46,076 nt of DNA from Natronococcus amylolyticus DSM 10524 (GTDB lineage: Archaea; Halobacteriota; Halobacteria; Halobacteriales; Natrialbaceae), in contig NZ_AOIB01000031.1 of the NCBI RefSeq assembly GCF_000337675.1, positions 101,695-147,770 of the forward strand, given 5' to 3'. Below the pieces are notes generated by a model. It was not told where the DNA came from. It saw only the letters and a program-made list of their open reading frames with translations, and searched no databases. Position numbers and translations under genes: made by a program. Positions 1 to 7,763 of this stretch are shown one piece after another (the first letter of the stretch is position 1; each line of letters starts with the position of its first letter).

Positions 1-5
1 ATCAG

Positions 6-24
6 AGATGTGTATAAGAGACAG
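6..24 (+). other. Tn5/Nextera mosaic-end adapter sequence (artefact)
   Basis: Bases 6-24 read AGATGTGTATAAGAGACAG, the 19-bp Tn5 mosaic end used in Nextera tagmentation libraries. It is not genomic. In the frame that continues into the first gene it encodes V-Y-K-R-Q, a residue string often seen as a false N-terminus in contig-end proteins. True genomic sequence probably begins at base 25, so the first gene is truncated and the apparent GTG start at base 10 is false. Confidence 0.97.
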
Positions 25-528
25 GACGAACTCGGTGACGGCGAGGACGACGGTGCCCTCGAGGACGCCGCCGAGACGATCGTCGACGAGGGCACCGACC
101 TGATCGGCGACGAGGACGGCGACGGCCTCCTCGACGATATCGACGCCAGGGAGGCGGCGATGGAGGCGTTCGAGAAACCCGACATCGAGGAGGATCCGGA
201 GGCCTACCAGGTGTTCATCCAGCAGCAGGCGATGCGCGGGATCGACGCCTTCCGCGACGCCCTGCTCGAAACCCACGAGACGTTCCAGGGGCTCTACGAG
301 ACCAACCGGGAGAAGATGCGACGGGAGGACACGAGCCCGTCCTCGCGAAATCCGACCGCCGCCTCGACGCTGCCGACGGAACGACGCGACATCGGCACCA
401 GCGACACGCGCCACTCGACGGTCCCAAAGCAGGTCAAGCTCTCGACGGCGCCGACCCGCAGGCGAATCTATGGCCGTCGGTTCGAACTCGAACTCGAGCG
501 AAAACGACGCCAACAGAACAATGACTAA
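25..528 (+). CDS. gvpI: Gas vesicle protein GvpI-like, 5'-truncated
   Basis: This frame is open from the adapter junction to a TGA-bounded end at 528 and leaves about 167 residues of a truncated protein. The visible part is acidic (many Asp/Glu over roughly the first 70 residues), has a helical middle, and ends in a strongly basic tail rich in Arg and Lys. A basic small protein directly before gvpJ matches GvpI in the canonical haloarchaeal order gvpD-E-F-G-H-I-J-K-L-M. GvpI is an accessory protein needed for normal gas-vesicle shape. The assignment rests on position and the basic C-terminus rather than a diagnostic motif; part of the acidic region could belong to GvpH. The start codon lies off the contig. 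The 134 bases between this stop and gvpJ hold no convincing gene. Confidence 0.6.
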   Translation, partial: DELGDGEDDGALEDAAETIVDEGTDLIGDEDGDGLLDDIDAREAAMEAFEKPDIEEDPEAYQVFIQQQAMRGIDAFRDALLETHETFQGLYETNREKMRREDTSPSSRNPTAASTLPTERRDIGTSDTRHSTVPKQVKLSTAPTRRRIYGRRFELELERKRRQQNND

Positions 529-662
529 CACCCTATCCAACAGCCGACCGAAGCAACCGAGTATCGCCGACCGATCCTCGAGCGGCAACGCTCGCGCGAT
601 CGGAACGGTCGCGGCTGAACGGCCGAGCGGAGACAGCGAGCGACACGGCGGGGGTGATCGGT

Positions 663-1169
663 ATGGTCGATGAGTTCCAGCCCAGCCGACAGAAGGCCGA
701 CCTCGCGGAGGTCGTCGAGATGCTGCTCGACAAGGGGATCGTCATCAACGCCGACATCGCCGTCTCGATCGGCGACACACAGCTGCTCGGCGTTCAGCTC
801 CGGGCCGCGATTGCCTCCTTCGAGACCGCGGCGAAGTACGGCCTCGAGTTCCCCGAGGGGACGGACATGCAACGCCTCGCCGAGGCCGTCGACGACCCCG
901 AACTCGCCGAGGAGCGACAGTCGACCGCCCCGATCGATCCGACCCGAGGCGTCAACGTGACGGCCGAATCCGACGGGGAGGAAGGCGATTCGAACGGCGA
1001 GGCCGAATCCGACGGTGGAGACGGCGTCGTGGCGGCCGACCACCCCGGGCTGAGTCCCGACCCTGATCAACCGACCAGCGGCGGGTTCGACCTGCTCAGC
1101 GACGACGCCGACGACGAGTCGGCGGACGAATCGACCGACGAGGAGACCGAGGAAACGGAGGAGGACTGA
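663..1169 (+). CDS. gvpJ: Gas vesicle protein GvpJ
   Basis: A 168-residue protein whose first ~75 residues are a GvpA/J/M-family domain: an L-A-E-V-V-E-M-L-L-D-K-G helix, the I-V-I-N-A-D-I-A-V-S-I-G strand region, then Q-L-R-A-A-I-A-S-F-E-T and A-A-K-Y-G-L. GvpJ is a minor GvpA homologue thought to act in nucleating gas-vesicle assembly. The ATG at 663 is preferred over the GTG at 654 because GGGGGTGAT lies just before it and the family N-terminus begins close to here. The last ~80 residues are a low-complexity Asp/Glu/Ser tail, so the protein is longer than typical GvpJ (about 110-115 residues). It precedes gvpK by 3 bases. Confidence 0.92.
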   Translation: MVDEFQPSRQKADLAEVVEMLLDKGIVINADIAVSIGDTQLLGVQLRAAIASFETAAKYGLEFPEGTDMQRLAEAVDDPELAEERQSTAPIDPTRGVNVTAESDGEEGDSNGEAESDGGDGVVAADHPGLSPDPDQPTSGGFDLLSDDADDESADESTDEETEETEED

Positions 1170-1172
1170 TCC

Positions 1173-1517
1173 GTGTCGACGATCGACGTCGGCGACGGCG
1201 AGAACGCGCGCGACGGGCTGTTGACGCTCGTCATCGCCGTCGTCGAGATCCTGATCGAGGCCCTCGAGGGCGAGGCCGTCCGACGCATGGAGTCGGGCGA
1301 CCTCACCGACGAGGAGATCGAACGCCTCGGCGGTCAGCTCGCGACGATCGAGGCCGAAATCGAACAGCTCAAAGAAGACGAGGGGATCGAGGACGGCGTC
1401 GACGACCTCCGCGGCGAGCTGGACGGACTCGTCACCGACGCGATCGAACAGCTCCAGGGCGAGACGACCGCCTCGAACAAGCCCGGCTACTCCGTGTTCG
1501 GGGGTGAAGAGCAGTGA
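1173..1517 (+). CDS. gvpK: Gas vesicle protein GvpK
   Basis: A 114-residue protein with a GTG start 3 bases after gvpJ. It carries the GvpK signature: a hydrophobic helix [17 protein letters not shown], then [11 protein letters not shown] and a coiled-coil-like stretch with E-I-E-Q-L-K. GvpK is an essential minor gas-vesicle protein, probably part of the early assembly complex with GvpF-M. Its TGA overlaps the GTG start of gvpL (GTGA), which implies translational coupling. Nothing in the sequence looks damaged. Confidence 0.95.
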   Translation: MSTIDVGDGENARDGLLTLVIAVVEILIEALEGEAVRRMESGDLTDEEIERLGGQLATIEAEIEQLKEDEGIEDGVDDLRGELDGLVTDAIEQLQGETTASNKPGYSVFGGEEQ

Positions 1518-2413
1518 GTTCCGACGACCACGACGACCGGTCCGAACGCGCAGATCCGGAGCCGGGGGTCGACGCCGACGAGGTTCCCGAGATCGACGAG
1601 GGGCGCTACCTCTACTGTCTCGTGCGGGCGGACGCGAACGCCGACCTCGAGCTGACGGGGATCGACGACGAGCCGGTCTCGATCGTCGTCGAGGACGGGA
1701 TCGGCGCGGTCGTCCACGCCTGCGAGGGGATCTACGATTCGGCCGATCTCGCGCAGGTCAGACGCTGGCTCGTTCGTCACCAGACGGTCATCGACGAGGC
1801 CAGCGAACGGTTCGGGACGCCGATCCCGTTCCAGTTCGACACGATCCTCCGGGGCGACGACGAACGCGTCCGGGAGTGGATCGACGGCGAGCGGGATACG
1901 CTCGAGCGCGCTCTTTCCGGACTGGCCGACCACTGGGAGTACCGCGTCGAGGTCGTCGAGGTCGACCCCGTCGACGACGAGACGCTGATCGAACGGGACG
2001 ATCGACTCCAGGAACTTCACGGCAAGATCGCCGACTCCGAGGAGGGGACGGCGTTCTTGCTCGAGAAGAAACTCGATCAGCGTCTGGCCGCGGTGCGGGC
2101 GAACCGTCGGGAGTCGGCGACCGACGACCTCGAGGAGCGCCTCGCCGCCGAGGCCCGGGAGGTTCACTCCCTCGAGCGCTCCCCTTCGGCGTCGCTCTCC
2201 GACGAGGTCGCCGACGAGGACGACGGTGAGGGAGAGACCCTGTGTCGACTCACGCTGCTGGCCCACGAGGACGACGAGGAGGCCATCGGCTCGATACTCG
2301 ACGACGTGGCGGCGACCGACGGGCTCGAGGTCCGGTTTACGGGGCCGTGGCCGCCGTACACGTTCGCACCGGAGCTCGGCAGCGGCGAGGCCGAGGGGGG
2401 ACGGCAGCCATGA
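1514..2413 (+). CDS. gvpL: Gas vesicle protein GvpL (GvpF/L family)
   Basis: A 299-residue acidic GvpL/GvpF family protein. The family N-terminus appears as G-R-Y-L-Y-C-L-V-R, followed by [15 protein letters not shown] and the P-I-P-F-Q-F-D-T-I segment. The C-terminal domain ends with the typical G-P-W-P-P-Y-T-F-A. In haloarchaea GvpL is reported to bind several accessory Gvps and act as an assembly platform. The GTG start overlaps the gvpK stop, and the stop overlaps the gvpM ATG (ATGA). The ~30-residue N-terminal leader before the conserved region is acidic and poorly conserved, so the exact start is slightly uncertain. Confidence 0.94.
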   Translation: MSSDDHDDRSERADPEPGVDADEVPEIDEGRYLYCLVRADANADLELTGIDDEPVSIVVEDGIGAVVHACEGIYDSADLAQVRRWLVRHQTVIDEASERFGTPIPFQFDTILRGDDERVREWIDGERDTLERALSGLADHWEYRVEVVEVDPVDDETLIERDDRLQELHGKIADSEEGTAFLLEKKLDQRLAAVRANRRESATDDLEERLAAEAREVHSLERSPSASLSDEVADEDDGEGETLCRLTLLAHEDDEEAIGSILDDVAATDGLEVRFTGPWPPYTFAPELGSGEAEGGRQP

Positions 2414-2703
2414 GACCGCGAAAGGACGAGGACGCGCTGGTGGACGTACTCGACGTCGTGCTCAGAGACGGGGCGATCCTCCGGGCCGACGTGATCATCT
2501 CAGTCGCAGACGTGCCGCTGGTCGGGATCAAACTCTCGGCGGCGATCGCCGGGATGGAGACGATGACCGAGTACGGACTGTTCCAGAAGTGGGACGTCGA
2601 CCGCCGGGCCAGAGCGGTCGAACGCCGGCAGTACGGTCGGGGGCGCGACGACGATCGCGAGTCGATCACCGTCAACGGCCGCGAGCGAGACGAACTCGAG
2701 TAA
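2410..2703 (+). CDS. gvpM: Gas vesicle protein GvpM
   Basis: A 97-residue GvpA/J/M family protein and the last gene of the operon. The family core is visible as L-V-D-V-L-D-V-V-L-R-D-G, then A-D-V-I-I-S-V-A-D-V-P-L-V-G-I-K-L-S and T-M-T-E-Y-G-L-F. GvpM resembles the structural protein GvpA and probably acts with GvpJ in nucleation. The ATG at 2410 overlaps the gvpL stop by 4 bases and sits exactly before the family N-terminus; longer upstream readings of this frame run inside gvpL and are not needed. The convergent zinc-ribbon gene ends 34 bases downstream. Confidence 0.94.
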   Translation: MRPRKDEDALVDVLDVVLRDGAILRADVIISVADVPLVGIKLSAAIAGMETMTEYGLFQKWDVDRRARAVERRQYGRGRDDDRESITVNGRERDELE

Positions 2704-2736
2704 CGGGACGCCCGATCCGGAGGAGGTACCGAGCGG

Positions 2737-2952
2737 TCAGGCGAACGTCGGTCGCTCGGTCGTAAGTTCGACCTCCCCGGAGACGGTTTCCTCGTCGCGG
2801 TCCTCGTCGTAGACGTACTGTCCGGAGCCGCCACAGAGCGTACACTCGTAGTTCTCGGAAATCTCGTTGATCATCTCGCCGTCCTCGAAGTAGACGCGGC
2901 TCTGGACGATCTGCAGGAACTGCGGCGTCTCGCAGTTGGCACAGGTGATCAT
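2737..2952 (-). CDS. Small haloarchaeal zinc-ribbon protein
   Basis: A 71-residue protein with two Cys pairs, C-A-N-C at residues 4-7 and C-T-L-C-G-G at 37-42, which together should bind one zinc. Between them lies a Q-S-R-V-Y-F-E-D-G-E-M-I segment, and the tail is acidic. The ATG at 2952 puts the first Cys pair at the very N-terminus, as in other short haloarchaeal zinc fingers; the frame stays open upstream, but that extension has no family-like sequence. It converges on gvpM. Nothing links it functionally to gas vesicles beyond proximity. Likely roles are protein-protein or nucleic-acid binding; the specific function is unknown. Confidence 0.8.
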   Translation of the reverse strand: MITCANCETPQFLQIVQSRVYFEDGEMINEISENYECTLCGGSGQYVYDEDRDEETVSGEVELTTERPTFA

Positions 2953-3794
2953 ATCGGTGAGGTAGCCGTGACCGGTTGTAGTTATCCGGCTTGTAACCAA
3001 TGGATCGGGACCCCCTATGGACGTCTTACCTGTCAGGCGTCGACTGGCAGAGGGCCCGGCTGGACACCCTTCCTCTCGAGCAATTGTGAAGCGGCGCAAA
3101 CTCCGAGTAAACGAGTCATAATCACAAGACGGGAGCGGGATCGTTCGGGTATCGAGAGCCGAATTAGTGACCGAACAACCGTCGGTATGCCGGACGCGAA
3201 CGACGAGATACTGACGTCGGACCGAACCATCGGCCGGCGACTCCGATCCCAAACCACCGACCGGAGCGAACCCGGCTGACTGCAGGTCGAATCGGTCGAC
3301 GGCGCGGCGGAGAGAGCGTGTTTCCGCACCGGAGTCAGCCCCCCGTCGGAGGGGCGGTTCGCCCGTCAGTTCACACGCTGCTGGCAGCAGATCGCCACCG
3401 ACCGGACGTTCGCTCCCGTAGCCGAGTACTACGTCTGCGGTATACGCCCCCTGTCGAGAGTTCGGCCGTACTAGTGGGTGACAAGCCGCCGCATAACAAT
3501 GTCGCTCTCGAGCGAGTCTTCGTCCGCGGGGATACCCCCCGCCGGGTGCGCGCTCGGCCCGGACGCCGACGCGCTGACCGGCCGACTACGTGCGGTCGTA
3601 CCCGGAACGCTCGGATGTGGACTCGCCCCCGCTTCGAGTACGCTCATGTCTCTCACGCCAGGGTGGGTTTCCCGCCCCCACCCGGTTCCAATACACTCGT
3701 GAGCCCCGGGCTCATACGGTCCGCCGTACGTCACTGCCGAAGCGACCGTGAGGCGGCATCCGGTCGCTCCGGCGAACAGGTACGGCAAACCGCA
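2953..3794. other. Gene-poor interval between gas-vesicle region and alcohol dehydrogenase
   Basis: About 840 bases without a convincing gene. Several frames stay open because of the GC content, but none has a recognisable domain, consistent acidic haloarchaeal composition or a supported start. A short hairpin (CCCCCC, GTCGG, GGGG near 3340-3357) and AT-richer patches near 3115-3130 and 3490-3500 could belong to promoters or terminators. I see no tRNA, repeat array or mobile-element end here. Confidence 0.5.
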
Positions 3795-4856
3795 TCAGAA
3801 CTCGGTAACGACCGGAATGCCGATCGTCCCGTAGTCGTCCATCGCGGCCAGGGTCTTGGGCAACTCCTCGAGCGAGAGTCGCTCGCCGATGATCTTGCTC
3901 GGCTCGAGCGTTCCCGCCGCGATCAGCCGGAACAGTTCCTCGTAGCGAACCAGCGGCATGCCGAAGGAGCCGTGGAAGTCGATCTCCTGCATGGTCATCG
4001 CGTCAACCGGGAGGGAGACTTCGCCGCCCTCCTCGCCGGTAGTGAGGCCGACCTGGACGTGGTGGCCGCGTTTGCCCAGGCTGCCGATCGAGTTGCGGCA
4101 GGTCTCGGCGATTCCGAGCGCGTCGATCGAGACGTCGGCGCCGCCGTCGGCGAGCGCCTTCACCTCACTGGCGGGGTTGTCGGCCTCGGCGGCGTTGACC
4201 GTATCGGTCGCGCCGAGCTCGCGGGCGCGCTCGAGTTTGTCCTCGCGAACGTCGACGGCGATCGGGTGTGCACCGAGTGCACTCGCGATGTGGATCGCGG
4301 AGAGTCCGACGCCACCGCAGCCGTGGACGGCGACCCGATCGCCCGGCCGCAGATCGGCGCGATCGGCCAGCGCGTGGTAGGCGGTCATGAACCGACAGCC
4401 GAGCCCCGCCATCTCGGCGAACTCGACGTCATCGGGGAGTTTCACGCAGTTGAAATCCGCCTCCCGGACCGGGAACGCCTCCGCGAACGCGCCGGGGGCG
4501 ATGCTCGTAAACCCGAGCGGAACGACCGTCTCACAGACGTTTGCCCGTCCCGTCTGACAGTGTCGGCAGCTTCCGTCGGCGAGGTGAAACGGGACGGTGA
4601 CGCGGTCGCCTTCCGCGAGGGTCTCGACGTCCTCGCCGACTGCCGCCACGACGCCGGCCGGCTCGTGACCCAGAACCTGTCCCGGCTGGGCCTGCGCGCC
4701 GACCCACCCCCAGTCGCCCTGCCAGGCGTGCCAGTCGCTTCGGCAGACCCCGCAGGCTTCGGTCTCGACGACGACCTGATCGGGCTCGGGTTCCGGGTAG
4801 TCGACGGTTTCGATCTCGAGCGGTTCGCCGTACTCCGCGAGCACTGCAGCTCTCAT
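3795..4856 (-). CDS. Zinc-dependent alcohol dehydrogenase (MDR family)
   Basis: A 353-residue medium-chain dehydrogenase/reductase. The N-terminal GroES-like domain holds the catalytic-zinc motif C38-x-x-D-x-H (in A-C-G-V-C-R-S-D-W-H) and G-H-E-P at 63-66. The structural-zinc loop reads D94-G-S-C-R-H-C with a further Cys at 108, so the usual first Cys ligand is Asp. The Rossmann motif G-C-G-G-V-G-L-S lies mid-protein. It should oxidise an alcohol or reduce an aldehyde with NAD(P); the substrate cannot be read from sequence. The ATG at 4856 gives a normal length; the 40 extra open codons upstream do not resemble the family. It is divergently oriented to the KaiC-like gene, so the ~180 bases between hold both promoters. 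Confidence 0.92.
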   Translation of the reverse strand: MRAAVLAEYGEPLEIETVDYPEPEPDQVVVETEACGVCRSDWHAWQGDWGWVGAQAQPGQVLGHEPAGVVAAVGEDVETLAEGDRVTVPFHLADGSCRHCQTGRANVCETVVPLGFTSIAPGAFAEAFPVREADFNCVKLPDDVEFAEMAGLGCRFMTAYHALADRADLRPGDRVAVHGCGGVGLSAIHIASALGAHPIAVDVREDKLERARELGATDTVNAAEADNPASEVKALADGGADVSIDALGIAETCRNSIGSLGKRGHHVQVGLTTGEEGGEVSLPVDAMTMQEIDFHGSFGMPLVRYEELFRLIAAGTLEPSKIIGERLSLEELPKTLAAMDDYGTIGIPVVTEF

Positions 4857-5008
4857 ATGCAGGGAGTACACACACCGCGTACAAAACTGTACGCGAACCG
4901 ACCGATCGCACGCCACTGCGTTACCGGGTTCGTCCCGATCCGGTGCCGTTCGTGATCGCGTCGGCTCCGGTGACATTCATACAGACCATCTTACAGGGAA
5001 TCAATTGA

Positions 5009-5015
5009 TTAATAC
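5009..5015 (+). promoter_or_regulatory. TATA-box-like element of the KaiC-like gene
   Basis: TTAATAC lies about 27 bases upstream of the GTG at 5040, the spacing expected for an archaeal TATA box and a leaderless or nearly leaderless transcript. This supports a start at 5040 rather than the ATG at 5061. Confidence 0.45.
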
Positions 5016-5039
5016 CTCTCAATTTCGTTTGGTTTGGCT

Positions 5040-6509
5040 GTGGCATCCGATATTACGCTGATGAACAGCGGGATCAACGGCCTGGACGAGATCCTTCACG
5101 GAGGGCTCGCGAAGGGACGGATGTATCTCGTCCACGGCCAACCCGGTACCGGGAAGACGCTGCTCGGAATGCACTTTCTGGAACGAGGCTTGCAAAACGG
5201 CGAGACGGTGCTGTTCATCCACGGAGAGGAGTCCAGAGCGGAGATTCTGGCCAACGGCAATGCGGTCAACATCGATGTCAGCGATGCCGAATTTCTCGAT
5301 CTGGGTCCGGAGTCGGACTTCTTCACCGACGACGACTCGTACGACTTAGTCGAGCCGAGCGACATCGAGCGCGATCGCTACACCAAGCGAATCCACGAGG
5401 CGATCAGGGAAATCAACCCCTCCCGCGTCGTCGTCGACCCGATCTCACAGCTCAGGTACGTCGAGGCCAACGAGTACCAGTTCCGCAAGCGGATCCTCTC
5501 GTTTATGCGGTTTCTCAAGCAACACGAGATCACCGTTCTCGTCACGGCGACGCTCAACTCCAAACCCGAGTACGACACCGAGTTGCGCTCGCTCAGCGAC
5601 GGCATCATCAAGCTTACTCGCAACAAGGAAGGACGGCGCGTCGAGGCGACGAAACACCGCGCGCTCGGTCAGATGGGCGGCGATCACGGGATGGCGATCC
5701 GTGAGAACGGTCTCGAGATCTTTCCGCGGATTATCCCCGAATCACACCACCACACGTTCAAGCCCAAACGGATCCACTCGGGGATCGACGAACTCGACGA
5801 GCTGCTCGGCGGCGGGTTCGACCAGCGCACCGTCACGTTCATCAGCGGACCGACGGGTGCCGGCAAGACCTCGACGGGAACGCAGCTGCTAGCGCAGGCG
5901 GCCAGAGACGGGCTCAACTCTGCGATCTATCTGTTCGAGGAGAACATGGAGACGTTCACCCATCGCTCGGAGTCGATCGACATCCCCGTTACGGAACTGC
6001 GTGAGGAGGGGACGCTCTCGGTAAACGAAGTCGAACCGCTCGCGCTCTCGAGCGAGGAGTTCGCCCACATGGTTATCGAGCAGGTCGAAGCGGAGGGCAC
6101 CGACATCGTGATGATCGACGGGATCGACGGCTACACGATCTCGATCCAGGGACAGGAGTCCGAACTCGTTCGAGAGCTCCACGCGCTGGCGCGCTACCTG
6201 AAGAACAAGGGCGTCACGGTGTTGATCACGAACGAGATCTCCGAGATCACCGGCATCACGGAGGCGACCGACAATCAGCTCAGCTACATCGCGGACAACA
6301 TCGCGTTCGTCAGCTATGTCGAGATGGACGGGAGCCTGCAGAAGGTCATCGGCGTGCTCAAAAAACGCACCGGCAGTTTCGAGAAGACGCTTCGGGAGTT
6401 CGAGATCACCGGCGACGGTATCCACGTCGGCGAGCCGCTAACCGGCCTTCACGGTATCTTACAGGGCTCGCCGATGGGACGAACGATCGATCCCGCACAG
6501 AACGAATGA
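5040..6509 (+). CDS. KaiC-like double RecA-domain ATPase
   Basis: A 489-residue protein with two tandem KaiC/RAD55 RecA-fold domains. Domain I has Walker A G-Q-P-G-T-G-K-T at 33-40 and the catalytic pair E63-E64. Domain II has G-P-T-G-A-G-K-T at 270-277 and E300-E301, so both sites look ATPase competent. The region aligned with cyanobacterial KaiC S431-T432 reads Q-L-S415-Y416-I-A-D: the Ser is kept and the Thr is Tyr. No kaiA or kaiB lies nearby. GTG 5040 was chosen from the upstream TATA element; TTG 5034 and ATG 5061 remain possible. A histidine kinase follows 40 bases later on the same strand, which suggests a signalling pair rather than a canonical clock. Confidence 0.93.
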   Translation: MASDITLMNSGINGLDEILHGGLAKGRMYLVHGQPGTGKTLLGMHFLERGLQNGETVLFIHGEESRAEILANGNAVNIDVSDAEFLDLGPESDFFTDDDSYDLVEPSDIERDRYTKRIHEAIREINPSRVVVDPISQLRYVEANEYQFRKRILSFMRFLKQHEITVLVTATLNSKPEYDTELRSLSDGIIKLTRNKEGRRVEATKHRALGQMGGDHGMAIRENGLEIFPRIIPESHHHTFKPKRIHSGIDELDELLGGGFDQRTVTFISGPTGAGKTSTGTQLLAQAARDGLNSAIYLFEENMETFTHRSESIDIPVTELREEGTLSVNEVEPLALSSEEFAHMVIEQVEAEGTDIVMIDGIDGYTISIQGQESELVRELHALARYLKNKGVTVLITNEISEITGITEATDNQLSYIADNIAFVSYVEMDGSLQKVIGVLKKRTGSFEKTLREFEITGDGIHVGEPLTGLHGILQGSPMGRTIDPAQNE

Positions 6510-6549
6510 TCACACCATACCGCAGTACGACGAGATCCCGAGTCCGCGT

Positions 6550-7650
6550 ATGAGTCGGAACGACCAGCGGAACACGATCCAACTGCTCATCAACGAGGAG
6601 GGAAATCGCGCTGCGGTTCGGGAACTGCTCACCGACTACTACGAGGTCGAGACCGACTCGTCGCTCGTCGAGGCCGACCTCTATCTCGTCGACGACTACT
6701 CCTTTCACGACTACCACAGCGCGCTCCGCGAGCACGTTGACGAGAGCGACCCGGTCTTCTGTCCCGTCGTCCTCGTCCGCCGCGACGACGACCCCCACAG
6801 GGTTCCGCTACCGAACCCTGACGAACGCGATCCACCGCTGCTCGTCGACGACATCGTCGAGGCACCGATCGATCGAACGCTGCTCTTTCGGCGACTGAAC
6901 ACGCTGCTCGTCCGACGCAGCCAGTCTCAGGAGCTGATGCACTACATCTCGAAGCTCGAGGAGTCGAACCGCTCGCTCGAGCAGTTCGCCTACGCCGCCA
7001 GCCACGACCTTCAGGAGCCGTTGCGGATGGTCTCGAGCTACCTCCAGCTCATCGACCAGCGCTACGAGGACGAGATCGACGAGGAGGGCCAGGAGTTTCT
7101 CAGCTACGCTATCGACGGTGCTAACCGGATGCGGGATATGATCGAGGGACTGCTCGAGTACTCCCGGGTCGACACCCGCGGCAGTCCGCTCGAGCCGACG
7201 GATCTCGGGGCCGTTCTCGACGAGGCGCTCGCGGATCTCAGGATGAAGATCAGCGAGCACGACGCCGAGATCGAAGCCGAACCGCTCCCGACCGTGCTGG
7301 GCGACGACGATCAGCTCCGACAGGTGTTCCAGAACCTGCTGAACAACGCGATCGAGTACAGCGGCGACGAACCCCCTCGGATATGGGTCAGTGCACGGCG
7401 GGAGGGTAGACAATGGCGGATCGACGTCTCCGACGACGGCGCCGGGATCGATCCCGAGGATCAGGACCGGATCTTCGAGCTGTTCCAGCGGCTACACAGC
7501 CACAAGGAACACGCGGGAAGCGGAATCGGGCTCGCCCTCTGTAAACGGATCGTCGAACGCCACGACGGACGGATCTGGGTCGACTCCGGCTCGAGTTCGG
7601 GTGCGACGTTTTCGTTTACGCTCCCGGCACTCGACACGCAACAGGACTAA
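6550..7650 (+). CDS. Histidine kinase with N-terminal receiver-like domain
   Basis: A 366-residue soluble sensor kinase. Residues 1-120 resemble a receiver-type alpha/beta domain (D-L-Y-L-V-D-D near 43-49) but lack a clear set of receiver acidic and Lys residues, so it may be a pseudo-receiver. A helical linker follows, then HisKA with H-box S-H152-D-L-Q-E-P-L-R. The ATPase domain shows the N-box F-Q-N-L-L-N-N-A-I-E-Y, G1 D-D-G-A-G-I, and G2 G-S-G-I-G-L-A-L. There are no transmembrane helices, so the signal is cytoplasmic. It is probably co-transcribed with the KaiC-like ATPase 40 bases upstream. No cognate response regulator is adjacent, as is common in haloarchaea. Confidence 0.93.
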   Translation: MSRNDQRNTIQLLINEEGNRAAVRELLTDYYEVETDSSLVEADLYLVDDYSFHDYHSALREHVDESDPVFCPVVLVRRDDDPHRVPLPNPDERDPPLLVDDIVEAPIDRTLLFRRLNTLLVRRSQSQELMHYISKLEESNRSLEQFAYAASHDLQEPLRMVSSYLQLIDQRYEDEIDEEGQEFLSYAIDGANRMRDMIEGLLEYSRVDTRGSPLEPTDLGAVLDEALADLRMKISEHDAEIEAEPLPTVLGDDDQLRQVFQNLLNNAIEYSGDEPPRIWVSARREGRQWRIDVSDDGAGIDPEDQDRIFELFQRLHSHKEHAGSGIGLALCKRIVERHDGRIWVDSGSSSGATFSFTLPALDTQQD

Positions 7651-7763
7651 CCGCCGAGGTGCCAGCTGCGACTCGGCGAAAAGCGTGGTAACCGCACTAT
7701 TGTTCTACCACTTGACCCGAAGATGGGAAGGTGCTTGAGGATGGATCCACTTCGATTAGCCGA

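Noticed and set aside
470-673. 67-residue Ser/Arg-rich frame between the gvpI-like gene and gvpJ
   Set aside because: It overlaps the end of the upstream gene and the start of gvpJ, has no hydrophobic or acidic haloarchaeal signature, and no gas-vesicle gene is expected there.
3471-3788. Minus-strand 105-residue frame in the gene-poor interval
   Set aside because: No domain, poor composition and no promoter; kept as non-coding.
3318-4955. 545-residue plus-strand frame antisense to the alcohol dehydrogenase
   Set aside because: It is the usual GC-driven mirror frame, rich in Arg and Val, while the dehydrogenase on the other strand has complete motifs.
5040-7650. A complete Kai clock
   Set aside because: No kaiA or kaiB is found near the KaiC-like gene, and its phosphosite is not the canonical Ser-Thr.
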